Assembly: GCA_963727415.1 (NCBI GenBank)
Contig: CAVSGF010000003.1
Location: 496,001 to 560,000, forward strand
Direction: 5' to 3'
From: DASQPR01 sp963727415
Lineage (GTDB): Bacteria; Actinomycetota; Actinomycetes; Mycobacteriales; Micromonosporaceae
DNA length: 64,000 nucleotides
Positions within the stretch are counted from its first letter, which is position 1, and the number at the start of each line of letters is the position of its first letter. A program made the translations under genes and the position numbers. Positions 1 to 8,967 of this stretch are shown one piece after another. The notes below the pieces were generated by a model. The model saw only the letters and a list, made by a program, of their open reading frames with translations, made no database searches and was not told the origin of the DNA.

Positions 1-1
1 A

Positions 2-88
2 CTGGCGCACGGGGTGGCCACCGCGCGGGCGGCGATACGCCGGTCGCCCATGAGCCAGCCGACGATCGATCGAGAGGTGCAGGCATGA
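2..88 (+). CDS. C-terminal end of an upstream gene (partial)
   Basis: An open frame enters from the left edge and encodes about 28 residues before a TGA at 86-88. That stop overlaps the ATG of the following FdrA-like gene (ATGA), which is typical of a translationally coupled operon. Too little is present to name the product. In fdrA loci the upstream neighbour is often a DUF2877 protein, a regulator or a permease, but nothing here lets me choose. Confidence 0.55.
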   Translation: MAHGVATARAAIRRSPMSQPTIDREVQA

Positions 89-1557
89 CCAGCAGTCACG
101 TCGAACTCCGGCGGGGCAGCTACCGCGACTCGGTACGCCTCATGCAGATCAGCCGGGCCGTGACCGACGTCCCTGGGGTCTCGTCCGCGCTTGTCGCGAT
201 GGCGACCCCCCTCAACCTAGATCTAGCGGCCGGCATGGGATTCCGGTCACCGCCGGACGCCACTCCCAACGACATGCTCGTCGCCGTCGCCGCCGCCGAC
301 GACGACACCGTACGCGCCGCCCTTGACCGGCTCGACGCCGAACTGACCGCCGTCGTCGTGGCACCGGCCGGGGCCAGCACCATCGTCGCCCCGCGCACGG
401 TCGGCTCCGCCGTACGACGCCTCGGCGCGAACCTGACACTCGTGTCGACCCCCGGCCGGCACGCGTTCGTCGACGCGATGGACGCCATCGACGCCGGCAC
501 CTCGGTCATGGTGTTCTCCGACAACATGCCCGTCGCCGAGGAGATCCGGCTCAAGGAGGCCGCCGCCCGGCGCGGACTGCTCGCCATGGGCCCGGACTGC
601 GGCACGGCGGTCGTCGGCGGCGTCGGCCTCGGCTTCGCCAACGTCGTCCGCCCGGGACCGGTCGGGCTGGTCGCCGCGTCCGGCACCGGCGCCCAGCACA
701 TCATGAGCCTTCTCGACGCGGCCGGGGTCGGGGTGTCCCACGTCCTCGGGGTTGGCGGTCGGGACCTGACAGCGGCGGTGGGCGGCCGGACCACCCTCGC
801 CGCGCTCGACGCGCTCGAGGGCGACGACGCTACCGAACTGATCGTGGTCATCTCCAAGCCACAGGCGCCGGAGGTCGCCGCCCGGGTGCGGGAACACGCC
901 GCGCGCCTGGCCACGCCGACGGTGTTCGCCCTGCTCGGCGACGGCAAGGCTGACCTCACCACGGTCACCGGCGACGTCCTGCGCCGCCTCGACACGCCCG
1001 TCCCGTCGCCCTGGCCACAGTGGCTGCCCGCCACCGAGCGCACCCGAGCCGGTTCGGCGATCCGTGGGCTCTTCTCCGGCGGCACGCTCTGCGACGAGGC
1101 GATGCTGATCGTCAGCGAAGCGCTCGGACCGGTCCGGTCCAACGTCCCGCTCCGGCCGGAGTGGGCGCTGCCGGCCGACCTGGCCGCCGACGGCCACGTC
1201 ATGATCGACTTCGGTGACGACGCGCTGACCCTGGGCCGGCCGCACCCGATGATCGACCCGTGGCAGCGCCTCGACCGGCTCACCAGGGAAGCGGCCGACC
1301 CGGCCTGCGGCGTACTGCTGCTCGACGTCGTCCTCGGTCACGGTGCCCACCCCGACCCCGCCGCGGACCTCGCGCCGGTGATCGCCTCGGTAACCGTCCC
1401 CGTCGTCGTCTCTCTGATCGGGACGGCCGGCGACCCGCAACGCCTCGACCGGCAGGCGTCGGTGTTGTGCGAGGCCGGAGCCGCTGTCTTCGCCTCCAAC
1501 GCCGACGCCGCCCGGCACGCCGTCCACCTCGTCACTACGGAGGCTCCCGTTGGTTGA
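85..1557 (+). CDS. fdrA: FdrA-family acyl-CoA synthetase-like protein
   Basis: The 490-residue product has the layout of FdrA/SucD-like proteins. An N-terminal region begins with the ELRRGSYRDSVRLMQIS motif. A CoA-binding Rossmann segment lies around residues 125-230, with the MGPDCGTAVVGGVGLGFANV and AASGTGAQHIMSLLDAAGVG stretches. A C-terminal succinyl-CoA-ligase-like domain follows. In E. coli fdrA sits with ylbE and ylbF in the allantoin region, and these three are linked to oxamate carbamoyltransfer in purine breakdown. The start ATG is preceded by GAGAGGTG and overlaps the stop of the upstream gene. The next gene, a DUF1116 protein, overlaps its 3' end by 8 nt. Family assignment is firm; the exact reaction in this organism is inferred. 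Confidence 0.85.
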   Translation: MTSSHVELRRGSYRDSVRLMQISRAVTDVPGVSSALVAMATPLNLDLAAGMGFRSPPDATPNDMLVAVAAADDDTVRAALDRLDAELTAVVVAPAGASTIVAPRTVGSAVRRLGANLTLVSTPGRHAFVDAMDAIDAGTSVMVFSDNMPVAEEIRLKEAAARRGLLAMGPDCGTAVVGGVGLGFANVVRPGPVGLVAASGTGAQHIMSLLDAAGVGVSHVLGVGGRDLTAAVGGRTTLAALDALEGDDATELIVVISKPQAPEVAARVREHAARLATPTVFALLGDGKADLTTVTGDVLRRLDTPVPSPWPQWLPATERTRAGSAIRGLFSGGTLCDEAMLIVSEALGPVRSNVPLRPEWALPADLAADGHVMIDFGDDALTLGRPHPMIDPWQRLDRLTREAADPACGVLLLDVVLGHGAHPDPAADLAPVIASVTVPVVVSLIGTAGDPQRLDRQASVLCEAGAAVFASNADAARHAVHLVTTEAPVG

Positions 1558-2959
1558 CCTCGCCACCGAACCGCGGATCGTCACGGCGGGCGTGGATCTG
1601 TTCGACCAGACCCTCGCCGCCCAGGCGGTCACCCACCTTCCGGTCGACTGGCGGCCACCGCTGCCGGGAACCGAACCGGAACTCGCCCGGTTGCTCGGCG
1701 ACCCCCGCCGCGCGGCGGCTAACGCGACGGCCGCCGCACGGATGCTCGCCGCCGGCGCCACCCTGGTCGACGTCCGCCCCGCCGCCGAGGTCATCGGGCT
1801 GGCGCGCGGCGAGTTCCTGCACGCCGGCCCGCCGATCACCTGGGACCGGGCGTCCGGTCCGATGCGCGGCGCCCTGATCGGCGCGATGCTCTTCGAGGCC
1901 ATCACGGATTCGCCGGACGAGGCGGCGTCCCTCCTGGCCGGCGGGGGCGTTTCGACCGAGCCCTGCCACGCGCGCGGTGGGGTCGGTCCGATGGCCGGGA
2001 TCGTCTCACCCTCGATGTGGGTGTTCGTGCTGCGCGACGAGGCGCACGGCCGGACCAGCTGGTGCACCCTCAACGAGGGCCTCGGCAAGGTGCTGCGCTA
2101 CGGCGCCTACTCGACCGAGGTGATCGACCGTCTTCGCTGGATGTCGGCCGTGCTCGGACCCGCGCTGCAGGCCGCCGTCCGACGCGCCGGCCCGATCGAC
2201 GTCAAGGCGCTCATCGGACAGATGATCCAGATGGGCGATGAAGGCCACAACCGCAACCGGGCCGGCACGCTGATGCTGCTCCGCGATCTGCTGCCGCACC
2301 TCGTCGACGCCGGGCTGTCCGGCACCGACACCGCCGCGGTCGCCCGGTTCGTCGGCGGTAACGACCACTTCTTCCTCAACCTGGTGATGCCGGCCGCGAA
2401 GTTGCAGACCGCGGCGGCGGCCGACATCCCCGGCGCCACCGTCGTCACCGCCATGGCCCGCAACGGCACCGACTTCGGCATCCAGGTCTCCGGCACCGGG
2501 GACACCTGGTTCACCGGGCCGGCCGAGGTGCCCGCCGGACTGTTCCTCGGCGACTACGGACCCGACGACGCCAACCCCGACATCGGCGACTCCGCCATCA
2601 CCGAAACCGCCGGCCTGGGCGGCTTCGCGATGGCCGGCGCACCCGCGATCGTCCGGTTCGTCGGCGGCACCGTGCCCGACGCGCTGCGGACCACCACCGA
2701 GATGTACGAAATCACGGTCGCGGAGAACCCTGCGTACGCGTTGCCGGTGCTCGAGTTCCGGGGGGCGCCGACCGGCATCGACGTCACCGCCGTGGTCCGT
2801 ACCGGCCTCCGCCCCCAGATCAACACCGGCATCGCCGGTCGGGTGCCCGGCACCGGACAGGTCGGCGCCGGTCTGGTCCAACCGCCGGTCGAATGCTTCA
2901 CCGCCGCCCTGTCCGCGCTCGCCTCCGCCGTACCGGAGACGGCACCGGACGCACACTGA
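1550..2959 (+). CDS. DUF1116 (YlbE-like) protein
   Basis: This 469-residue protein has the features of DUF1116 proteins, including the conserved internal GQMIQMGDEGHNRNRAGT segment (about residues 222-241) and the NDHFFLNLVMPAAKL segment. It starts at TTG 1550, inside the end of fdrA (8-nt overlap), so the two are probably translated together. In E. coli the homologue YlbE works with FdrA and YlbF in oxamate metabolism. The third partner (DUF2877/YlbF) is not found downstream: the following gene is an unrelated lipoprotein. It may lie upstream of the window. Confidence 0.82.
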   Translation: MVDLATEPRIVTAGVDLFDQTLAAQAVTHLPVDWRPPLPGTEPELARLLGDPRRAAANATAAARMLAAGATLVDVRPAAEVIGLARGEFLHAGPPITWDRASGPMRGALIGAMLFEAITDSPDEAASLLAGGGVSTEPCHARGGVGPMAGIVSPSMWVFVLRDEAHGRTSWCTLNEGLGKVLRYGAYSTEVIDRLRWMSAVLGPALQAAVRRAGPIDVKALIGQMIQMGDEGHNRNRAGTLMLLRDLLPHLVDAGLSGTDTAAVARFVGGNDHFFLNLVMPAAKLQTAAAADIPGATVVTAMARNGTDFGIQVSGTGDTWFTGPAEVPAGLFLGDYGPDDANPDIGDSAITETAGLGGFAMAGAPAIVRFVGGTVPDALRTTTEMYEITVAENPAYALPVLEFRGAPTGIDVTAVVRTGLRPQINTGIAGRVPGTGQVGAGLVQPPVECFTAALSALASAVPETAPDAH

Positions 2960-3099
2960 TCCGCGTTCCCGATCAGATGTCGTCACGGCGAGAACCGGTG
3001 CCGCCACGCCTATGGGCTCGGCGGGTTGAGCAGGATCTCGCGCTGCCGCTCACACTTCTATCCTGAATTGCCCTGCTGGCCGGAGTCCTTGGGGGATCC

Positions 3100-3618
3100 G
3101 TGCGGTTGAAGGTTCTGTTCGAAGGTCCACAGTCAACACGTCGACTGCAGATGGCGATGTGTGCACTTGTCACGTCAATGGTTGCGGTCGTCGGGTGCTC
3201 ATCAACGACAGGGACTTCGTCGGGTTCGCGATCAAGGCCGATGACCAGCGCCTCGGTCGACCCGATGACAAGCATGGCGGTCCCGCCCGGCATGCCTTCT
3301 CCGCAACCGGCGATGACGATCTTCGCCCCAGCGGCCGATCTGCTGAGCCTGCCCTGGCGCCTGGTCAGTGTGAATGGCGAACGGCTGACCATTTTGTTCG
3401 TCGCTGGCGACGACTCATGCGTGTTTCCTGTGGGAGTTCACGTGGACGAGACCGACACTCAGGTGGAGATCTCGGCGCTCAGCAAGGACAACGGGCATGG
3501 CTCTTGCGCCGATCGCCTGACCAGAGAAATCGCGTACGTCGAACTGCATCAGCCGTTGTCGAACCGAAGCCTGATGCATGCTCCCGTTGACAAGACGTGG
3601 GCGAATACCCGTCCCTGA
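3100..3618 (+). CDS. Putative secreted lipoprotein
   Basis: The 172-residue product has a positively charged start (STRRLQ), a hydrophobic stretch (ALVTSMVAVV) and a lipobox-like VVGC followed by a Ser/Thr-rich linker, so it is probably a membrane-attached lipoprotein. I chose the GTG at 3100 because GGGGGA lies 6 nt upstream and because the in-frame ATG at 3151 would remove the charged n-region. The mature part (residues 75-172) has two further cysteines and no motif I recognise. It stands alone, between the fdrA pair and an IS30 remnant. Confidence 0.5.
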   Translation: MRLKVLFEGPQSTRRLQMAMCALVTSMVAVVGCSSTTGTSSGSRSRPMTSASVDPMTSMAVPPGMPSPQPAMTIFAPAADLLSLPWRLVSVNGERLTILFVAGDDSCVFPVGVHVDETDTQVEISALSKDNGHGSCADRLTREIAYVELHQPLSNRSLMHAPVDKTWANTRP

Positions 3619-3839
3619 CGGCTGTTGCGGCTGTCGCCAGAGGTGCGCGAGTGCGGCCAGTTGAGGAAGCGCCGCACTCGTCGGCAACGATCTTCCAGCT
3701 CGTTCGAATGGTGACGCCGAGGGCTGTCTCCACTGTCCCGGCGGGAGTGAAGTAGCCGATAACGGGGTTGCTGGTCTGACGAGCGACGACCATTCCACAA
3801 GCCTTCGCATAGCCTCCGTGGCTGGGTCCCCGACCAGGA

Positions 3840-4160
3840 CCCAGTCATGGGCATTCCGCCCAGCGGGTCGCCGATGCGCTCATCGCGGTTTTCGCCGCCC
3901 TGCCGGCGGCTCTGCGCCGCACCCTGGCCTGGGACCAGGGCAATTAGCTGTTCCTCCACAACCGCATCGAAGACACCACCAGGCTAACGATCTACTTCGC
4001 CGACCCTCACTCGCCCTGGCAGCGCGGTACGAACGAAAACACCTATTGGGCTGCTACGGCGGTACTCCCCAAGGCCATGGACCTCAACACCGGCAGCGTT
4101 CGTCGACTCTGTGAGGTCACCGACGAACTCAACGGCCCCCCCGAGAGGGATAGACAGTAG
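3840..4160 (+). pseudogene. IS30-family transposase remnant
   Basis: Conceptual translation gives the C-terminal catalytic part of an IS30 transposase: RRTLAWDQGN, then IYFADPHSPWQRGTNENT, then LPKAMDL and ELNG near the end. These match the DDE-region motifs TWDQG, CDPHSPWQRGSNENTNG and ELNGRPR of that family. An in-frame TAG at 3945-3947 interrupts it right after WDQGN, where IS30 proteins continue without a break. The N-terminal two thirds are missing and no terminal repeats were found, so this is a dead fragment. Bases 3619-3839 between the lipoprotein and this fragment hold nothing I recognise. Confidence 0.8.
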
Positions 4161-4295
4161 GACGTGACATCGCATCAACGCCGCCTTGGGTGCGTCCCGG
4201 TCGGCCAGCGCGGCGACATGGACGTGCCGGGCGCGCCGTGGTGGTAGCCGTCGCTCAGAACGCGCTGCTCTGTGCTTGGCGGTTCGCGGTAAGGC

Positions 4296-5618
4296 TCATC
4301 GACCCGGCAGCACGGTCGGCCCAGATATGGCGTTGGCTGGTTTCGCGCGACCGGTCAGGGCGACCGCGGCGGCGCTCAGCAGGGTTGCCGCGGTCAGTGG
4401 CACCCAGAGGGCCGCGGCACTGATGGCGAGTAGTGAGGTGATGATGATCGGGTCGGCCGCGCGGGCCAGGCCGTAGCTGAGCTGCCAGCGAGCGAGTGCA
4501 CGGCCAGTGAGGTGCGCGGGCGCCGAATCGATCACCAATGGCACGCTGCTGCCGGTATAGAGGATCTCGCCCAGGGTGTATGGCAGGGCGACGGCGGCGA
4601 CGACGATCGCGCCGGGTGTCCCGCCCCAGGCGATGCCGAGCCAGAAGCCGAGGTACGACCCGGCAAGGACCAGTCCCGATGCGGCGAGGACGGTCCGATG
4701 GGACAGTCTCGACAGGCCCACCACCACGCTCACCTGCAGGACGATTACGAGGACCGTATTGCTGACGAAGATGCCCGACGACCACGCCGGCGAGGCATGC
4801 AGTGTTTGGACGAGCGTCACCGGTAGGGCGATTTCGAGTACGTCGGCGTAGAACGCCAGCGGTATGCAGGCCACAGCGAGCACGGTGACCGCCCGCAGCC
4901 CGCCGTGGGAGGTTCGGGCACCCGCATGCGTCGGCCGGGCGGTCCGAGAGGTGGTCGGCGGGTCGGCGCGGTGCAGCGGCACCGTGATCAGTACCGCCGC
5001 GCCGAGCGCGGATCCGGTCGCCGTTGCCACCGCCAGCCAGCGGATCGTGCCGGGGCCGCCGGCGACGAGCGCGGTGGCGAGCAGTGCGCCGCTGCCCAGG
5101 CCGGCGTTGCGGATCGAGCGGCCGGCGGCCAACGCCGCTGGGCGGTGCCGGGAACCGCTGAGGGCAGCGACGAGCGCGTTGGTCGCCGGTGGTGCCACCT
5201 GGGTGCCGATCCCGATGAGCGCGGTGCCGATCACGAACCCAGGCACGTCGGGAAATAGCGCCAGTGTCGCGGCGCCGCCCGCGCGGACGAGCAATGAGGC
5301 GACCGACGGTGTACGCCGTGCACCGGTGTCGATCCAGTAGCCCACCAGGGGGATGGCGGCGAGTCCGAGCAGCATGCCGGTGGTGAGCGCAACGCCCGCC
5401 TGGGTCGTGTCCAGGCCGATCGTGATCGCGTAGATCACGACGAACGGGCGCAGGAGACCGGAGGTCAGCGCTTCCACGCCGGCGCTGAGAAGGTATCGGC
5501 GGCCGCCGGGAATACGTGCGAGGTCACGCAGGGTCGTGCGGGTCGATCCGGCGTTGCGCGGCGCGGCGCTCCGGGTCGTTGTCGTTGTGGTCACGGTGTC
5601 GAGGATGTGGCCGTGCAC
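4296..5618 (-). CDS. MFS transporter
   Basis: A 440-residue integral membrane protein with about twelve hydrophobic segments, split by a hydrophilic Thr/Arg/His-rich loop near residues 215-240, as in major facilitator exporters. It is transcribed away from an ArsR/DUF5937 regulator. The 100-bp shared gap contains a perfect inverted repeat (5666-5688), so it is probably repressed by that neighbour and exports a toxic compound, though the substrate is unknown. The start is either GTG 5618 or an internal GTG about 8 codons later, just before the Thr run. The latter would give a more usual N-terminus. Confidence 0.85.
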   Translation of the reverse strand: MHGHILDTVTTTTTTRSAAPRNAGSTRTTLRDLARIPGGRRYLLSAGVEALTSGLLRPFVVIYAITIGLDTTQAGVALTTGMLLGLAAIPLVGYWIDTGARRTPSVASLLVRAGGAATLALFPDVPGFVIGTALIGIGTQVAPPATNALVAALSGSRHRPAALAAGRSIRNAGLGSGALLATALVAGGPGTIRWLAVATATGSALGAAVLITVPLHRADPPTTSRTARPTHAGARTSHGGLRAVTVLAVACIPLAFYADVLEIALPVTLVQTLHASPAWSSGIFVSNTVLVIVLQVSVVVGLSRLSHRTVLAASGLVLAGSYLGFWLGIAWGGTPGAIVVAAVALPYTLGEILYTGSSVPLVIDSAPAHLTGRALARWQLSYGLARAADPIIITSLLAISAAALWVPLTAATLLSAAAVALTGRAKPANAISGPTVLPGR

Positions 5619-5665
5619 CGCACGAGGTGCCTCGATGTGTACAGACCGTCAAGCGGAGCCGTTGT

Positions 5666-5688
5666 GGATTGACCGGTCTGGTCAATCC
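5666..5688. promoter_or_regulatory. Candidate operator between MFS and ArsR genes
   Basis: GGATTGACC (5666-5674) and GGTCAATCC (5680-5688) form a perfect 9-bp inverted repeat with a 5-bp spacer. It lies between the divergent MFS gene (start 5618) and the ArsR-type regulator (start 5719). Position and symmetry fit a binding site for the ArsR-type dimer; binding itself is inferred. Confidence 0.55.
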
Positions 5689-5718
5689 GTTTAACCGCGA
5701 GGGCGGGCACCTGCCAGG

Positions 5719-6804
5719 ATGAGGTCGATGGTCACCTCTATCGACATCGGCGGCGTCCCCGCCGACCGGATCCGGGTCGCGCCGTCGCCGCTGGCGGAGC
5801 TCGCCGCCGTGCTGCACCTGCTCGCGGAGCCGCAGCACCATCCGGACGTGGCTTCGGCTGCCGCGTCCATGGCGGCCGCGATTGGTGCTCCGTTGGCGGC
5901 CGAACTTGACGAATTCGGGCTGCTCTGGCCGCCCGCGGGCGCCGACTTCCTGTTGCCGCCGGATCCACGCCCGAGCCTGCGCGCTGAACTCGACGACATC
6001 GACCGCCTCGACGACGAAACCTGGGTGTCAGCCGCTCTCGCCGCGCATCGCTCCGTGACGCAGCCGCCGACGATGTGGTCGCCGTTGTCTGATCCGGTCG
6101 CCCGACGGCGGGCACTGGCCTCCGCCCGTGCGCGCGGTCCACGGCAGGCGGCCTGGGCCGCACGAGTCCTCGGCGACCCTGCCGCCGAACGCGACCGGGT
6201 ACGCCGTGTCCTGCTCGACTGCGAGTCCGCGTTCTTCGGCGCCACATGGGAACGGGTCCGGCCGGTCCTTGCCGAGGAGGCCGAACGCCGCCGGATCGAC
6301 CTGAGCCGCGATGGCATCCGCTCGCTCGAACGGATCTCCCGCGCGATCCGGGTGGACCCCGAACGAGGCGTCCTCACGCTCGACAAACTGCAGGACCTCA
6401 CCGCCAACGCGCGGGCGGGGATCACGCTGATCCCGAGCATCTTTGGTGGTCCACACCTGACACTCGTCTACACCGCGGGTTGGCAACCAGTTCTGCAGTA
6501 CCCCCGGCCCGGCCGCGAGCAACGTCCGGTGCTACGCGTCGATGAACTGGATGCCCGGCTCGCCGCCCTGGCACATCCATTGCGGCTGCGGCTGTGCCGC
6601 ACCCTCGCTCGTGGCCCGCACACGACCGGCGAACTCGCCGAACTCTGGGCACTCACCCCACCCGAGGTGTCACGACACCTCGCCGTACTCAAAGCCGCCG
6701 GACTGCTCCTCGCGCAGCGACACGGCCGCTACGTCACCTACCGCCTCGACCTGGACGCATGCGCCGGGCTGGGACTTCAACTCATCGACGTAATCCGACG
6801 GTGA
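5719..6804 (+). CDS. DUF5937/ArsR-type transcriptional regulator
   Basis: A 361-residue regulator. Residues 1-265 form the DUF5937-type sensor region. Residues 275-350 form an ArsR winged helix, with LAALAHPLRLRLCRTLARGP, a recognition helix around LTPPEVSRHLAVLKAAGLL, and a wing RHGRYVTYRL. Actinobacteria carry many such fusions next to MFS exporters, as here. No metal-binding cysteine cluster is visible in the HTH part, so it probably senses an organic ligand through the N-terminal region. Start: ATG 5719, with a second ATG five codons... at 5731 also possible (MVTSIDIGG). Confidence 0.85.
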   Translation: MRSMVTSIDIGGVPADRIRVAPSPLAELAAVLHLLAEPQHHPDVASAAASMAAAIGAPLAAELDEFGLLWPPAGADFLLPPDPRPSLRAELDDIDRLDDETWVSAALAAHRSVTQPPTMWSPLSDPVARRRALASARARGPRQAAWAARVLGDPAAERDRVRRVLLDCESAFFGATWERVRPVLAEEAERRRIDLSRDGIRSLERISRAIRVDPERGVLTLDKLQDLTANARAGITLIPSIFGGPHLTLVYTAGWQPVLQYPRPGREQRPVLRVDELDARLAALAHPLRLRLCRTLARGPHTTGELAELWALTPPEVSRHLAVLKAAGLLLAQRHGRYVTYRLDLDACAGLGLQLIDVIRR

Positions 6805-6814
6805 AATTGGCGTC

Positions 6815-7058
6815 CATGGGACTGCAGCACCCCGAGCACCCCCAACACCTCCACGCTGTGGCGCACCATCGCCGACCACGACGCCAAGCGCTACTACTTC
6901 AAGTCCACGATCAAACCGTCCGTGTTCTAGGTGAACCTCGACCAGATCGACCTCAAGCCCGGAGCCGACGTGATGACCTCGACACCACCCGAGACGGACT
7001 CGCCGGCGAAGGCTCCAGCCAGTTCCGACCCGCCGAACCGTTCATGTTCACGACCTAA
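6815..7058 (+). pseudogene. Remnant of a choloylglycine hydrolase-type amidase
   Basis: Reading on the plus strand gives NTSTLWRTIADHDAKRYYFK followed by PSVF, a TAG at 6928-6930, then VNLDQIDLKPGADV. After a frame change comes DGLAGEGSSQFRPAEPFMFT and a TAA at 7058. This is the C-terminal end typical of linear-amide C-N hydrolases (choloylglycine hydrolase/penicillin V acylase family), where the TAG position is normally Trp (VFWVDL). One nonsense change and one frameshift make it non-functional, and the catalytic N-terminus is absent. Family call is from memory of the C-terminal motif. Confidence 0.6.
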
Positions 7059-7242
7059 CGACCGAGGACCATGTCGTCGAAAACCCGCTTACCGCGATCA
7101 CCGAGCCACGGACCCATACGAGTCATGCCGACGCGTCGGCACCACAGCCCACAGGGTCACCTCTACCCAGGTGACCACCCACGGCATCCGCCCGCCACAT
7201 CGCCCGCCGCGGCAAGCGATGCTTGCTCCAGCAGTGCGGGCG

Positions 7243-7926
7243 TTAGTCCATAACGTCGATGATTTCCCACTCATCGAAGAGGTCGCAGAGAAGACCCGTG
7301 AGTGGGTCTACCCGCTTTGGGGCGGATCGTTGGTCGATGATTCCTTCCTTGGCAGTACCGCGGATCCTGATTGCGGTGCCATACGCTTCGCTGACCACTC
7401 TCACGGTGATCAAGACAGGATTCAACTCGGCAGTGCCGCCGCCCTCGACCCACCTAACCCGGTACTGACCATCGACAGCCGTGAGTTTAGCCGGCAGCAG
7501 AGGGTACTTCCTGACGGTAAGAGCAGCATGAACCTTCGCGGCCACGGCAACTGCGGGCAAATCCACGATTATTTCTTCATTGTGGACCACGGTCTTGAGC
7601 TTCCGGGCCACCCACCGTGCCCCGCGACTGGCGCTAATGTCTCCGATCGCCCGGGCCAGAATCTCTTCTTCATCGTCGTTTCCTCCGTCGCGCTCGGCCC
7701 GGTTGGTTGCCGCGCTCTCTTGCGGTACTCCCGTTGCCTCCGACTCATCTTGCTCGAGCGACCGCCGCAACTCGCGGATGAGCGTCCCAATCCGATCGCC
7801 ACCATCGGCCGTCATCGATTCCACCGGCACGCCCGCCGCGAGATGCTCGCCCAGGCCGTGCAGTGCGCCGAGGAGGTACCTTGCTGTCCTGCGATCGAGC
7901 CGGAGCACAATCTCGTCGTCGAACAT
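7243..7926 (-). CDS. Hypothetical protein
   Basis: A 227-residue soluble protein that I do not recognise. Residues 1-65 (MFDDEIVLRLDRRTARYLLG onward) look helical. Residues 70-95 form an acidic and Asn-rich linker. The C-terminal 130 residues have alternating beta-like segments (KLTAVDGQYRVRWVEGG, NPVLITVRVVSEAYGTAIRI). Codon usage is as in neighbouring real genes. There are no signal peptide, membrane segments or known catalytic motifs. It is isolated between two pseudogenes, so it may itself be recently acquired. The 184 bp between the amidase remnant and this gene show nothing else. Confidence 0.6.
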   Translation of the reverse strand: MFDDEIVLRLDRRTARYLLGALHGLGEHLAAGVPVESMTADGGDRIGTLIRELRRSLEQDESEATGVPQESAATNRAERDGGNDDEEEILARAIGDISASRGARWVARKLKTVVHNEEIIVDLPAVAVAAKVHAALTVRKYPLLPAKLTAVDGQYRVRWVEGGGTAELNPVLITVRVVSEAYGTAIRIRGTAKEGIIDQRSAPKRVDPLTGLLCDLFDEWEIIDVMD

Positions 7927-8028
7927 GCCGTAACGGTACGCGGATCAGCCTCACCTGATGTTTGACCTGGCGCCCAGACGTCCGGGCCGGTGTCGTCTCA
8001 GTGGGTATTCAGCAGAGGGCCGGTACGC

Positions 8029-8385
8029 CTAATCTGCTGGTGGCTCGTCCGGTAGCGGCGCCAGCCGGGTGCTCGATCGAGAAAATCTCCCGATCGTGTT
8101 GGTCCGCGAGCCGATGCGCCGGACGCTGTCGGCCGCGTCCCAGGCGTCGACCATGGCGTTGAGCTGGCCGAACGAGTCGACCTCGGGGACGGGGACAAGG
8201 TGGTTGCGGCGGAACCAGCCGATCGGTCCTTCGAACGCGCGTGGACGTGGCCTTCGAGAAACGCCTCGATGCCGCCGGAGGCGAGGATCCGGTGGACGGC
8301 CTTGCCGGAGAACGACAGCCGCAGTGCGAACAGCATGCAGGTCACCGGTTCGCCGCGTAGGTTGATCGTGACCGCGCCGAGCTAA
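8029..8385 (-). pseudogene. IS21-family transposase (IstA) remnant
   Basis: On the minus strand the frames read LSFSGKAVHRILASGGIEAF and LEGHVHA. After a deletion and frame change they read GWFRRNHLVPVPEVDSFGQL, then NAMVDAWDAAD and RRIGSRTNTIG. These are hallmark stretches of IstA of IS21 elements (SGKAVHR, RRNHLVPVPEV). About 70-100 residues between the two blocks, including part of the catalytic core, are missing, and no istB follows. The fragment lies just upstream of the DHFR-like gene and may have shortened its promoter region. Confidence 0.8.
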
Positions 8386-8403
8386 TCATCGAGAGGTGGA
8401 GGC

Positions 8404-8967
8404 ATGGCCAAGCTGATTTACGTGACGAACGTGTCGCTTGACGGCTACATCGAGGACGAACGCGGCGCGTTCGACTGGTTCCCACCCGACGACGAGGTAT
8501 TCGCGTTCACCACCGACGTCCTGCGGTCTGTGGGCACGTTTCTCTACGGGCGGCGCCTGTACGAGGCGATGGCCGTCTGGGAGACCGACGCCGCTCTGGC
8601 GGCGCAGTCCGACCTCATGGCCGACTTCGCGAGCGCCTGGCAGGCGGCGAGCAAAGTCGTGTACTCCACGACCCTCGCCGCGGTGTCAACTGCCGACACC
8701 CGCCTCGAACGCCGTTTCGACCCCGCCGCAGTACACGAACTGAAGGCCGCGGCCAGCAGCGATCTCACCATAGGAGGTGCCAACCTCGCGACGCGGGCTT
8801 TCAAGGCCGGGCTGGTCGACGAGTGCCAGCTGTTCATCCTGCCCATTGTCGTCGGCGGGGGCAAGCCAGGGCTGCCGACCGGCATGCGCACCGACCTTGA
8901 GCTCCTCGATGAGCGCCGATTCCGAAACGGCGTCGTACACCTCCGCTACCGCCTTCTCGGACAATGA
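8404..8967 (+). CDS. Dihydrofolate reductase-family (RibD C-terminal) protein
   Basis: A 187-residue protein with the fold markers of the RibD-C/DHFR family: KLIYVTNVSLDGYIED at the start, FLYGRRLYEAM near residue 50, DLTIGGANLATRAFKAGLVD near 120, and ILPIVVGGGKPGLP near 150. Members are NADPH-dependent reductases; most stand-alone actinobacterial copies have no known substrate. A clear ribosome-binding site (GAGGTGGAGG) precedes ATG 8404. No operon partners: an IS21 remnant lies upstream and a disrupted gene downstream. Confidence 0.85.
   Translation: MAKLIYVTNVSLDGYIEDERGAFDWFPPDDEVFAFTTDVLRSVGTFLYGRRLYEAMAVWETDAALAAQSDLMADFASAWQAASKVVYSTTLAAVSTADTRLERRFDPAAVHELKAAASSDLTIGGANLATRAFKAGLVDECQLFILPIVVGGGKPGLPTGMRTDLELLDERRFRNGVVHLRYRLLGQ

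Noticed and set aside
120..1283. Long minus-strand open frames over the FdrA gene
   Set aside because: They are frame shadows caused by high GC. Their products are Arg/Ser/Pro-rich without motifs, while the plus-strand frame gives a clear family match.
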